64,000 nt of DNA from Phytohabitans houttuyneae. GTDB lineage: Bacteria > Actinomycetota > Actinomycetes > Mycobacteriales > Micromonosporaceae. Below are positions 47,283 through 55,002 of this stretch, one piece after another. The stretch covers positions 1,851,001-1,915,000 of the forward strand of contig NZ_BLPF01000001.1 in the NCBI RefSeq assembly GCF_011764425.1, written 5' to 3'. A model generated the notes under the pieces. That model was not told where the DNA came from. It saw nothing but the letters and a program-made list of their open reading frames with translations, and did no database searches. Each line of letters opens with the position of its first letter. The first letter of the stretch is position 1. The translations under genes were made by a program, and so were the position numbers.

Positions 47283-48709
47283 GCGTCGTCGCCGCGGTCG
47301 ACCTCGGCGCGGCCAGCGGGCGGGTGATGGTCGCGTCGGTCTCGCCGGACGGGGTGGAGCTCGACGAGGCGCACCGCTTCGACAACGGCCCGGTGCGGTT
47401 GCTCGACACGCTGCACTGGGACGCGCTGCGCATCTACACGGAGGTGCTCACCGGGCTGCGCGCGGCGGTGGCCGCGCACCCCGAGCTGGCCAGCGTCGGC
47501 ATCGACTCGTGGGCGGTCGACTACGGCCTGCTCGACCGCGACGGCGCGCTGCTCGGCAACCCTGTGCACTACCGCGACGCGCGCACCGACGGTGTGCTGG
47601 ACGCGGTCGTCGCGAAGCTGGGCGCCGAGTGGCTGTACGGCACGACCGGCCTGCAGCTGCTGCCGTTCAACACGCTCTTCCAGCTCATCGCCGCCGCCGA
47701 CACTCCGGCGATGGCGGCCGCCGAGCGGATGCTGCTCATCCCGGACCTGCTCTCGTACTGGCTCACCGGCGTCGCCGGTACCGAGGTCACCAACGCCTCC
47801 ACGACCCAGCTGCTCGATGTGCGTACCCGGGAATGGTCCTGGGATCTGATCGCCCGTGCCGGCCTGCCGGCGCGTCTCCTGGGTGAGCTGCGGCGGCCCG
47901 GCGATCCGGCCGGCACCGTGCGCGACCTTGGCGTGCCCGTCACGGCCGTCGGCTCGCACGACACCGCGTCCGCGGTGGTCGCGGTGCCCGCGGACGGCGA
48001 GCGGTTCGCCTACATCTCCTGTGGTACCTGGTCACTCGTCGGCGTCGAGCTGACTGAGCCGGTGCTCAGCGAGGCGAGCCGCGCCGCCAACTTCACAAAC
48101 GAGGCCGGCGTCGACGGCACGGTCCGCTACCTGCGCAACGTGATGGGGCTGTGGGTGCTGCAGGAGTCGATGCGCGCGTGGGGCGCGTCCGACGTGGGCG
48201 AGCTGCTCGCCGCAGCCGCCCGCGAGCCCGCGCTCGGCGCGCTCGTCGACGTCGACGACCCGGTCTTCCTACCGCCGGGCGACATGCCGTCCCGGATCGT
48301 GGCCGCGTGCGCGGCGGGAGGGCAGCCGGTGCCGCGGTCGCCCGCCGCGTTCACCAGGTGCATTGTGGACAGTCTGGCGCTCGCGCACCGCCGCGCCGTA
48401 CGCCAGGCGTGCGACCTCTCCGGCCGCGACGTCGACGCGGTGCACATCGTGGGCGGCGGCGCCCGCAACGCGCTGCTGTGCCAGCTCACCGCCGACGCCT
48501 GCGGGCTGCCCGTCGTCGCCGGCCCGGTCGAGGCGACGGCGCTCGGTAACGCGCTGGTGCAGGCGCGCGCACTCGGCGTGGTGCGGGGTGGCCTGAGCGA
48601 CCTGCGCGCGCTGCTGCGGCGCACCCAGGAGCTGACGTTTTACCAGCCCACGGCGGGTGCGGAGGCCGCGTGGCGGGCGGCCGAGGCGCGGGTGCACCCC
48701 TCTCACTGA
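47279..48709 (+). CDS. rhaB: Rhamnulokinase
   Basis: A 476-aa FGGY-type sugar kinase that phosphorylates L-rhamnulose. The actin-like ATPase motifs are VAAVDLGAASGRVMVASV (phosphate 1), VGIDSWAVDYGLLDRDG, YISCGTWSLVGVEL (phosphate 2) and HIVGGGARNALLCQLTADACGLPVVAGPVEATALGNALVQA (adenosine). The ATG overlaps the rhaEW stop by 4 bp. It closes the rhaM-rhaI-rhaEW-rhaB operon. No rhamnose transporter is visible next to it, so uptake genes are elsewhere. Confidence 0.95.
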   Translation: MSVVAAVDLGAASGRVMVASVSPDGVELDEAHRFDNGPVRLLDTLHWDALRIYTEVLTGLRAAVAAHPELASVGIDSWAVDYGLLDRDGALLGNPVHYRDARTDGVLDAVVAKLGAEWLYGTTGLQLLPFNTLFQLIAAADTPAMAAAERMLLIPDLLSYWLTGVAGTEVTNASTTQLLDVRTREWSWDLIARAGLPARLLGELRRPGDPAGTVRDLGVPVTAVGSHDTASAVVAVPADGERFAYISCGTWSLVGVELTEPVLSEASRAANFTNEAGVDGTVRYLRNVMGLWVLQESMRAWGASDVGELLAAAAREPALGALVDVDDPVFLPPGDMPSRIVAACAAGGQPVPRSPAAFTRCIVDSLALAHRRAVRQACDLSGRDVDAVHIVGGGARNALLCQLTADACGLPVVAGPVEATALGNALVQARALGVVRGGLSDLRALLRRTQELTFYQPTAGAEAAWRAAEARVHPSH

Positions 48710-48779
48710 GGGTCCGAACCCACTCGCGTACCCTCACGCCAGCGGCCCCCGGCCGACCTCGATCATTCCATAGTGGACA

Positions 48780-49582
48780 GTGAGGCGCGGCGTGGGCGAA
48801 GCGGGCAACGAGGAGACGGCGGAGTTCCGCGCCCTCGACGTGCCCACCCAGCAGCTGCCCGCGCTGATCCCGGCGATGGCGGACGTACCCCGGATGCCCC
48901 TGCCGACGAGCCGGGCCTGGCCCCGCGGTGGCGGTGGCCGCTGGTGGCGCTGGCCGCCGCGGCGCTGGCGAGCGTCCCGATCGCCCTGTTCGCGACGTCC
49001 GACGGCGACTCCTCGCGGCACGAGCAGGCGACGCCGCTGCGGTGGCCGCCCGCCGCGCAGGCGGTCTCGCAGTCGCCGACTCCCTCCCCCTCACCCACCG
49101 AGGAGACGGCCACGCCGCCATTCCAACCGGTACCGGAAGGCGACGCCGCACCCCCGCGGACCGCGCCATCGCCCACCCCGTCCCCCACCCGGCGGTGCTG
49201 TCCTATGAGGCCGAGGCCCCCGCCAACCGCCTGGGCGGCCGCGCCGCGCCGCGCGACGTGGCCGGCGCCTCCGGCGGCCGCGTGGTGGGCTGGGTGGGCG
49301 ACGACCGCTACAACACGCTGACGTTCGCCGGGGTCACGGTGGCGACGGCCGGGCGGTACGAGGTGACGGTTCACTACGTCAGCCAGGAGCGCCGGGCCGC
49401 CGCCATCGAGGTGAACGGCAGCTTCGCCACACTGGTGGACTTCGCGCCCACCGGCGGCTGGGACAAGGTCGGTTCGGTCAAGGTCACGCTGACGCTGCGG
49501 GCGGGCGGGCGCCAACACTGTCGAGTTCGGCAACAGGTACTCGTGGGCGCCGGACTTCGACCGCCTGGTGCTACCGGGGTAG
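48780..49582 (+). pseudogene. Membrane-anchored CBM35/CBM6-like protein, three frameshifts as read
   Basis: Four frame segments assemble into one protein: a short cytoplasmic start (EETAEFRALDVPTQQLPALIPAM), a membrane helix (WPLVALAAAALASVPIALFA), a Pro/Ser/Thr linker (SPTPSPSPTEETATPPF), and a carbohydrate-binding module with VLSYEAEAPANRLGG, VVGWVGDDRYNTLTFAGVTVATAGRYEVTVHYV, and finally NTVEFGNRYSWAPDFDRLVLPG. The shifts fall near 48905, 49192 and 49505, all in G/C runs. The protein would display a sugar-binding module outside the cell. The 3' end overlaps the convergent dehydrogenase by 12 bp. Three breaks in 0.8 kb could mean true decay or a low-quality stretch. Confidence 0.65.
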
Positions 49583-50737
49583 CTCCGCCGCCCGCTCGTT
49601 CGCCATGGCCAGCGCGGCGGCCCGGGGGGAGCCGCCGGTACCGGCCGCGCGGTCGAGCATCTCGTGGAGCAGCCCGCACAGCGTGGTCGAGATCTTGCCG
49701 AACGCGGCGTCCGCCGTCGGCGCGATGTCGCCGAACAGCGTCCACCACCACCAGGCGTTCGTCGCCACGTTGGCGACGAAGTCCGGAATCACCGGTACGC
49801 CCCGGGCGGTCAGCGCGGCCTCGCCGCCGGCCGTGGTCGGCACGTTCGCCGCCTCCACCACCAGCCGCGCGGTGACCGCGTCGACGTTGGCCTCGGTGAG
49901 CACGTACGAGAGGGCGGCCGGCACGAGGATCTCCGCCTCGACGGTCAGCCACTCCTCCCGGGGCAGCTCGCGGTCGCCGGGGCGCAGCGAGCGCCGGTCC
50001 ACCCGCCCGAACCTGTCGCGGGTGCGCAGCAGCGCCTCCACGTCGAGGCCCTCGGGGTGCCACACGACGCCGAGCGCGTCGCAGATGCCGACGACCGGCA
50101 CCCCGCCCCGCGCCAGGTACCGCGCCGTGGCACCGCCCATCGATCCGAAGCCCTGCACGACCGCCCGCGCCCCGCCGTCGAGCAGTCCCACCCGCCGGGC
50201 GGCGGCGATCGTCACCTCCGCGACGCCGTAGCCGCCGACCAGGTCGGCGAGGCCCACACCGTCCACATCGACCGCAAACCCGGCCCGCACCCGGTCGAGC
50301 GCCTCGCCCGGGTCCGGCACCAGCCGCAGCGCCGCGTCGATCGTCGAACGCATCCCCGCCTCGATCGCCACCTCCTCCAGCACGTCCTGCCGCACGCCGA
50401 GGTCCTCCCCGGCCGACCAGTAGGTCTGCAGCAGCGGTTTCATCGCGGCGACGTACCGTGCCATGACGCCGCGCGCGAGCGGGTCGCACGGCGCGCAGTC
50501 GATGCCGCCTTTTCCCCCACCGAACGGGACGTAGGCGTCGTCCGGGGAGTAGACGACAGCCTCTTTGAGGGTCATCCCGCGGGCGAGATCGCGCACCTCG
50601 TCGAGCGTGCACCCCTCGCGCATCCGCAGGCCCCCGCTGGCCGCACCGCGCACCAGCCGGTCGATGACGAGGTAGCCGCGCTTGCCGGTGACCTCGTCGG
50701 TCCACGTCACTTCCAGAAAGCTCTCCTGACTCGCCAC
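49571..50737 (-). CDS. Glu/Leu/Phe/Val dehydrogenase
   Basis: A 388-aa amino-acid dehydrogenase. The catalytic Lys is in VPFGGGKGGIDCAP, followed by MARYVAAMKPLLQTYWSAGEDLGVRQ, and the NAD-binding GFGSMGGATARYLARGGVPVVGICDA with the GxGxxG-type turn. Its length and the compact Rossmann domain match branched-chain (Leu/Val) rather than hexameric glutamate dehydrogenases, but substrate cannot be fixed from sequence. It converts an amino acid to its 2-oxo acid and ammonia with NAD. It is divergent from the methyltransferase gene and convergent with the CBM gene. Confidence 0.88.
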   Translation of the reverse strand: MASQESFLEVTWTDEVTGKRGYLVIDRLVRGAASGGLRMREGCTLDEVRDLARGMTLKEAVVYSPDDAYVPFGGGKGGIDCAPCDPLARGVMARYVAAMKPLLQTYWSAGEDLGVRQDVLEEVAIEAGMRSTIDAALRLVPDPGEALDRVRAGFAVDVDGVGLADLVGGYGVAEVTIAAARRVGLLDGGARAVVQGFGSMGGATARYLARGGVPVVGICDALGVVWHPEGLDVEALLRTRDRFGRVDRRSLRPGDRELPREEWLTVEAEILVPAALSYVLTEANVDAVTARLVVEAANVPTTAGGEAALTARGVPVIPDFVANVATNAWWWWTLFGDIAPTADAAFGKISTTLCGLLHEMLDRAAGTGGSPRAAALAMANERAAELPR

Positions 50738-50816
50738 TCAGCCAGGGTGCGCAGACCAAACGGCTGAGCGGAGTCGGACACCGGTCAGCAAAACGGTCAA
50801 TATTAGGATTCGACGG

Positions 50817-51461
50817 GTGACCGACTCCCGCGGCTTCGTCCGCGCGCACACCCGCCTCTCCCCCGTGCCACTCGTGCCCGAGATCCTCCTGCACCAGGCG
50901 GAAGAGGCGATCGCCCTGTGGGAGCAGACGGAACTGTCGTCGTCGGACCGGCAGCCCCCGCCCTTCTGGGCGTTCGCGTGGGCGGGCGGACAGGCGCTGG
51001 CCCGCTTCGTGCTGGACAACCCGTCCCTGGTCGGCGGGCACGACGTGCTCGACCTCGCGGCCGGCTCGGGGCTTGTCGCGATCGCCGCCGCCAAGGCCGG
51101 CGCGGCGTCGGTGACCGCGGTGGACATCGACCCGCTCTCGCTGGCCGCCGTGGCCGCCAACGCCGCCGCGAACGCCGTGACGGTGACGCCCGTGGAACGC
51201 GACGTCCTAGACGAGGCCGCCACCGCCGCCGTCGTCCTGGCCGGCGACGTCTTCTACAGCCGCGAGATGTCCACCCGGATGATGTCGTACTTCCGGCGCG
51301 CGGCCGCGGGCGGCGCGAAGGTGCTGGTCGGCGACCCGGGCCGGGCGTACCTGCCGGCGTCGGGCCTGCGGCGGGTGGCGGCGTACGAGGTGCCGGTGGC
51401 GGCGACGCTGGAGGACGCCGCCATCAAGCACACGACGGTCTGGCAGGTCACTGTCGATTGA
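50817..51461 (+). CDS. Class I SAM-dependent methyltransferase (nicotinamide N-methyltransferase-like)
   Basis: A 214-aa methyltransferase beginning MTDSRGFVRAHTRLSPVPLVPEILLHQAEEAIALWEQTE, a start typical of the ETFB/lysine or protein-methyltransferase group. Motif I is DVLDLAAGSGLVAIAAAKAG, the acidic ribose residue is in VTAVDIDPLSLAAVAANAAAN and motif IV is AVVLAGDVFYSREM. The substrate may be a protein Lys residue, by analogy only. It is the last housekeeping gene before the FxSxx cluster, 110 bp upstream of the first precursor. Confidence 0.85.
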   Translation: MTDSRGFVRAHTRLSPVPLVPEILLHQAEEAIALWEQTELSSSDRQPPPFWAFAWAGGQALARFVLDNPSLVGGHDVLDLAAGSGLVAIAAAKAGAASVTAVDIDPLSLAAVAANAAANAVTVTPVERDVLDEAATAAVVLAGDVFYSREMSTRMMSYFRRAAAGGAKVLVGDPGRAYLPASGLRRVAAYEVPVAATLEDAAIKHTTVWQVTVD

Positions 51462-51517
51462 GCACAGCGTGAACAGACATATGCGCAAGCGCCGATACCG
51501 GGTACATTCGGTGGCAC

Positions 51518-51540
51518 GATACCGACAACGTCGTGGTATC
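51518..51540. promoter_or_regulatory. Inverted repeat upstream of the first FxsA precursor
   Basis: GATACC and GGTATC flank an 11-bp spacer, 32 bp before the precursor start; CGATACCG also occurs at 51493. A regulator site is plausible but unproven. Confidence 0.4.
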
Positions 51541-51571
51541 CCCTCGCACGCAACCGCCGGGAGGGCGACGA

Positions 51572-51724
51572 ATGTTGGCGCACAACGACGCGGACGTCAT
51601 CTCGAAGATTCCGCGGCTTGAAGAGCTGCCAGACCTCCCACAGGGCGTGCTGTCCGAGATCGTCAGAGAGCTCATCGACCTCGAAGAGCCGATGGCCATG
51701 TTCGACAGCGCCCTTTCTCCATAG
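51572..51724 (+). CDS. fxsA: FxsA-type RiPP precursor peptide 1 (unusual tail)
   Basis: A 50-aa peptide starting at ATG 51572 behind GGGAGGGCG. The leader is acidic and helical (PRLEELPDLPQGVLSEIVRE), and the C-terminus is MFDSALSP. Family FxsA peptides end FxSxx with a free carboxyl; here Phe44-Asp45-Ser46 is followed by four residues (ALSP), so the motif is extended by two. The stop is 4 bp before the radical SAM gene, the usual precursor-enzyme arrangement. By analogy the radical SAM enzyme links the Phe ring to the Ser side-chain carbon, making a three-residue cyclophane. Too short for most gene finders, but context makes it convincing. Confidence 0.8.
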   Translation: MLAHNDADVISKIPRLEELPDLPQGVLSEIVRELIDLEEPMAMFDSALSP

Positions 51725-51728
51725 CTGC

Positions 51729-52907
51729 ATGAGCCCGGAAGAGCAGAGTCAGGCAACCCCGTTTCGCCAGGTGCTGCTCAAGATTCACAGCCGCTGCAAC
51801 CTGTCCTGCGATCATTGCTACGTCTACGAGCACGCGGACCAGAGCTGGCGACACCGCCCGATGGTGATGTCGAAACGCATCATCGACAACACGGCGGCGA
51901 GGATCGGCGAGCATGCCGAGCACCACGCGTTGAAGACAATTGTCGCCATTCTGCACGGCGGGGAGCCGCTGCTTGCCGGCGCGCACACGATCGACTACGC
52001 GTTACGCGCGATCCGCCGCGCGGTGCCGCGATCCACGCGGCTCAGATTCGGACTGCAAACCAACGGTCTTCTCCTGGACGAACGTTTTCTCGATCTCTTT
52101 TCGCAACACGGGGTCGCCGTCGGCGTGAGCCTGGACGGACCGTCGGAGGCGAACGACCGCCACCGGCGGTACGCGGACGGGCGGGGCAGTCACACCGCCG
52201 TCGTTTCGGCCCTGCACCTGCTGCAGAGCGAACGCTATCGACAGTTGTACAGCGGCATCCTGTGCACGGTGGATCTCGACAACGATCCGGTCGGGGTGTA
52301 CGAGCACCTGCTCGAGTTCCGGCCGCCGGCGATCGACCTGCTGCTCCCGCACGGCAACTGGACGAAGCCACCGCCCGGGCGCCCGGACGACCAGAGCCAG
52401 ACGCCGTACGCCGACTGGCTGATCAAGGTGTTTGACCGGTGGTACGCCGGTCCGCACCGGGCGACGAGGATCCGGCTCTTCGAGTCGATCATTTCGCTGC
52501 TGCTCGGCGGTCCGACGAGCTCAGAGGCGGTCGGCCTCGGAAAGATCGATCTGATCACCGTCGAGACGGACGGAAGCATCGAGCAGGGCGACTCGCTCAA
52601 GACCACCGCTGATGGCGCGGCCGCGACCGGCCTCCACGTCGCACACCACTCGTTCGACGACGCGCTGGAGCATCCCGGCATCCGCGACAGACAGCGTGGC
52701 ATCTCGGCGCTTTCGGAAATCTGCCAGCGCTGTCCCATCGTCAAGATCTGTGGAGGCGGCCTGTACGCCCACCGCTACCGGGTGGACAACGGTTTCGTCA
52801 ACCCCACGGTCTACTCGGCCGACATGTTCCGGCTGATCCGCCATATCGCCGGGAGAGTGGTCGCTGACCTCGATCGTTGGCGCGTTATCCAACCGTCACC
52901 GCATTGA
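51729..52907 (+). CDS. fxsB: FxsB-family radical SAM/SPASM enzyme 1
   Basis: A 392-aa radical SAM enzyme. The [4Fe-4S]-SAM site is Cys23-x3-Cys27-x2-Cys30 in KIHSRCNLSCDHCYVYEHADQSW, preceded by the FxsB hallmark KIHSRC. The SPASM domain has CQRCPIVKICGGGLYAHRY (C-x2-C-x5-C). ILHGGEPLLAG and GVSLDGPSEANDRHRRY are family parts. Enzymes of this family make Phe-to-residue cyclophanes on FxsA. It begins 4 bp after the precursor. It is about half identical by eye to the second copy at 59274, with conserved motifs but a divergent N- and C-terminus. Confidence 0.93.
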   Translation: MSPEEQSQATPFRQVLLKIHSRCNLSCDHCYVYEHADQSWRHRPMVMSKRIIDNTAARIGEHAEHHALKTIVAILHGGEPLLAGAHTIDYALRAIRRAVPRSTRLRFGLQTNGLLLDERFLDLFSQHGVAVGVSLDGPSEANDRHRRYADGRGSHTAVVSALHLLQSERYRQLYSGILCTVDLDNDPVGVYEHLLEFRPPAIDLLLPHGNWTKPPPGRPDDQSQTPYADWLIKVFDRWYAGPHRATRIRLFESIISLLLGGPTSSEAVGLGKIDLITVETDGSIEQGDSLKTTADGAAATGLHVAHHSFDDALEHPGIRDRQRGISALSEICQRCPIVKICGGGLYAHRYRVDNGFVNPTVYSADMFRLIRHIAGRVVADLDRWRVIQPSPH

Positions 52908-53041
52908 CGGGTTCCGGGCCCGGGCACCCGTGCGGTACTAATAGACAGATGCAGCGGGTCATCGCGCCGACGAGCGTGTTGATCACCATGCCCCTCTCTC
53001 CAGGGCAGGTCACGAGAGCCTGACGACCGGGAAGGGGGCAC

Positions 53042-54226
53042 ATGCGGCATTTCTTCCTCAGCTATTCGCCGGGAGACGACGATCTTTACGTTGCCCGCTT
53101 CTTCCTCGACCTGTCGGAAGCGGTCCGTCGCACGCTGGGTGAGGGATCGGAGCGCGAGGTCGGTTTTCTCGATCATGGCAATGCCAATGATCACTGGCCC
53201 AGCGAGATCCGCAATGAGCTTTCCAGTTGCCAGACCTTGGTGGTCCTCTGCTCGCCCAAGCTCTTCCTCGACGAGCGGTGCGGCCGGGTCTGGACCGTCT
53301 TCAGCGACCGCCTGAGGGCATACCAGAGCGCCACCGGCCGTGGCGCGCCGGCGCTGATCGCGGTGCCGTGGTCCACTCGCGACCTGCCGGTGGTGGCCGA
53401 GGGCGACGGCATCGACGTCACCGTGCAGGAGTCCACGGAAGACCTGCGCGTCCTGATCCGCCTGCACAGCTACCGCGGGGCGTACCAGGACTTCGTGACC
53501 GGCCTGGCCCGCCGCGTGGTCGAGACCACGAAGGCACACCGCATCCCGCAGGCGCTGCCCGGGGTCGACCTGCGCACCGCGAGCAACGCCTTCGAGCCCT
53601 GGCAGCGGCGGCAGCGCGGCAGCCGCGGCCCGCAGTACGTGCACTTCGTCGTCGCCGCCGGCACCCGCGACGAGATGCGGGTGGTCCGGCAGGACCTCGG
53701 CTTCTACGGCGAGCGCCAGGAGGACTGGGCGCCGTACCATCCTGCGATCGCCCAGTCGCTCGCGGCGCGGGCGCGTGAGATCGCCGCCGAGCGGCTGTTC
53801 GGCTCCGAGGTGGTGCCCATCGGCGCCATCGGCGACCAGGTCGCGCTGGCGCAGGAGCGCAACGAGATCGTCGTGGTGCTCCTCGACTCGTGGGTGGTCG
53901 GCCTGGAGTCGTTCCGGCGCGTGCTGGCCACGTTCGACCAGGTCGAAGACTCGGCCGTGGCGGTGCTCGTGCCCACCAGCCGCGAGGACGCGGAGACGAG
54001 CGGGCGGCGTGCCGAGCTGCGGGTTGCCGTCAGGGACGTGTTTCCGCACTGCGCCCGCCGCCGCGACACGCTGTTCCGCCTGGAGATAGAGACACCGCAC
54101 CGGTTCGACCTCGACCTCGCCGCGGCGCTGGAGGAAGCGCAAAATCGCATTTTCGCCAAGGGTCGAATCTTCCGGCGTCCCGCCGACGGTCCGGCCAACG
54201 CGAGACCCATTCTTGAAGGGCCTTGA
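53042..54226 (+). CDS. fxsC: FxsC-type TIR-like protein, long form
   Basis: A 394-aa protein with GGGAAGGGGG before its ATG. The N-terminal 150 residues have a TIR-like start (MRHFFLSYSPGDDDLYVARFFLDLSEAV) and LVVLCSPKLFLDERCGRVWTVF. A second related domain follows after about residue 200 (QYVHFVVAAGTRDEMRVVRQDLG...EIVVVLLDSWVVGLESFRRVLATFD). TIR-like FxsC proteins accompany FxsB and FxsT; function is unknown. A catalytic Glu for NAD cleavage is not identified, so NADase activity should not be assumed. It is followed by a second, shorter FxsC. Confidence 0.88.
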   Translation: MRHFFLSYSPGDDDLYVARFFLDLSEAVRRTLGEGSEREVGFLDHGNANDHWPSEIRNELSSCQTLVVLCSPKLFLDERCGRVWTVFSDRLRAYQSATGRGAPALIAVPWSTRDLPVVAEGDGIDVTVQESTEDLRVLIRLHSYRGAYQDFVTGLARRVVETTKAHRIPQALPGVDLRTASNAFEPWQRRQRGSRGPQYVHFVVAAGTRDEMRVVRQDLGFYGERQEDWAPYHPAIAQSLAARAREIAAERLFGSEVVPIGAIGDQVALAQERNEIVVVLLDSWVVGLESFRRVLATFDQVEDSAVAVLVPTSREDAETSGRRAELRVAVRDVFPHCARRRDTLFRLEIETPHRFDLDLAAALEEAQNRIFAKGRIFRRPADGPANARPILEGP

Positions 54227-54330
54227 CGATGGCGATCCAAAAGCGAGTCGAGCCTGATCCACCATTGGCTCGACATCGATACCCTGTGGCCCACTCGCAC
54301 CAACGGCTGCTGACGGTGCAGGGAGGAGCG

Positions 54331-55002
54331 ATGCGGTACTTCTTTTTGAGCTACGCCCACGGCCAGCACGACGATCTGGTCGAGGCGTTCTTCACCGACC
54401 TCAGTGGCGAGGTCCGTGAGCACGCGGGTCGAGACCGCGACGACGAGGTCGGATTTCGCGCCCACCACGACGCCAACGCGGACCACTGGTCACCCGATCT
54501 GGTAAACGCGTTGCAGACCGCACACACATTTATCGCCCTCTGCTCCCCCGGCTACTTCCGCAGCCCGTCCTGCGGCCGGGAGTGGTGGGTCTTCGCCCAG
54601 CGGCTCGCCAACCTGCGCGCCGCAGGGCTGCCGCCGCCCGCCCTGATCCCGCTGTTCTGGCTGCCCACAGAGATACCCGCCCACCTCACCGACCTGCAGT
54701 ACAGCGATCCCTCCTTCGGCTCCGCCTACGAGCAGCACGGCATCCGGCGGCTCCTCCAGCTCGGCCGGCTCCGCGACGACTACCTCGAGTTCGTCACGGC
54801 GGTCGCGATCCGGGTGACGGCCACCGCCGAGCAGCACACCCCGCCCTCACTCGTGCCTAGTCCCACCTTCGCCAGCGCGGCGGACGCGTTCGCCGTCGAG
54901 GCGCCCCCGCACCGGTCTCCCTCTCCGGTGCGCCGGCGGTCGCCCGCGAAGCTGCCACTGCTGACCTACGAAGAAAATCGTGATGACGATGAATACCGAT
55001 GA
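54331..55002 (+). CDS. FxsC-type TIR-like protein, short form
   Basis: A 223-aa protein starting at ATG 54331 behind GGGAGGAGCG. It has one TIR-like domain (MRYFFLSYAHGQHDDLVEAFFTDLSGEVREHAG...DHWSPDLVNALQTAHTFIALCSPGYFRSPSCGREWWVF), parallel to the first domain of the longer FxsC, then a Pro/Ser-rich tail. An in-frame start at 54223 is possible but would overlap the previous stop with no good ribosome site. Its 3' end overlaps the fxsT start by 23 bp. Possibly the partner or decoy of the longer protein. Confidence 0.85.
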   Translation: MRYFFLSYAHGQHDDLVEAFFTDLSGEVREHAGRDRDDEVGFRAHHDANADHWSPDLVNALQTAHTFIALCSPGYFRSPSCGREWWVFAQRLANLRAAGLPPPALIPLFWLPTEIPAHLTDLQYSDPSFGSAYEQHGIRRLLQLGRLRDDYLEFVTAVAIRVTATAEQHTPPSLVPSPTFASAADAFAVEAPPHRSPSPVRRRSPAKLPLLTYEENRDDDEYR

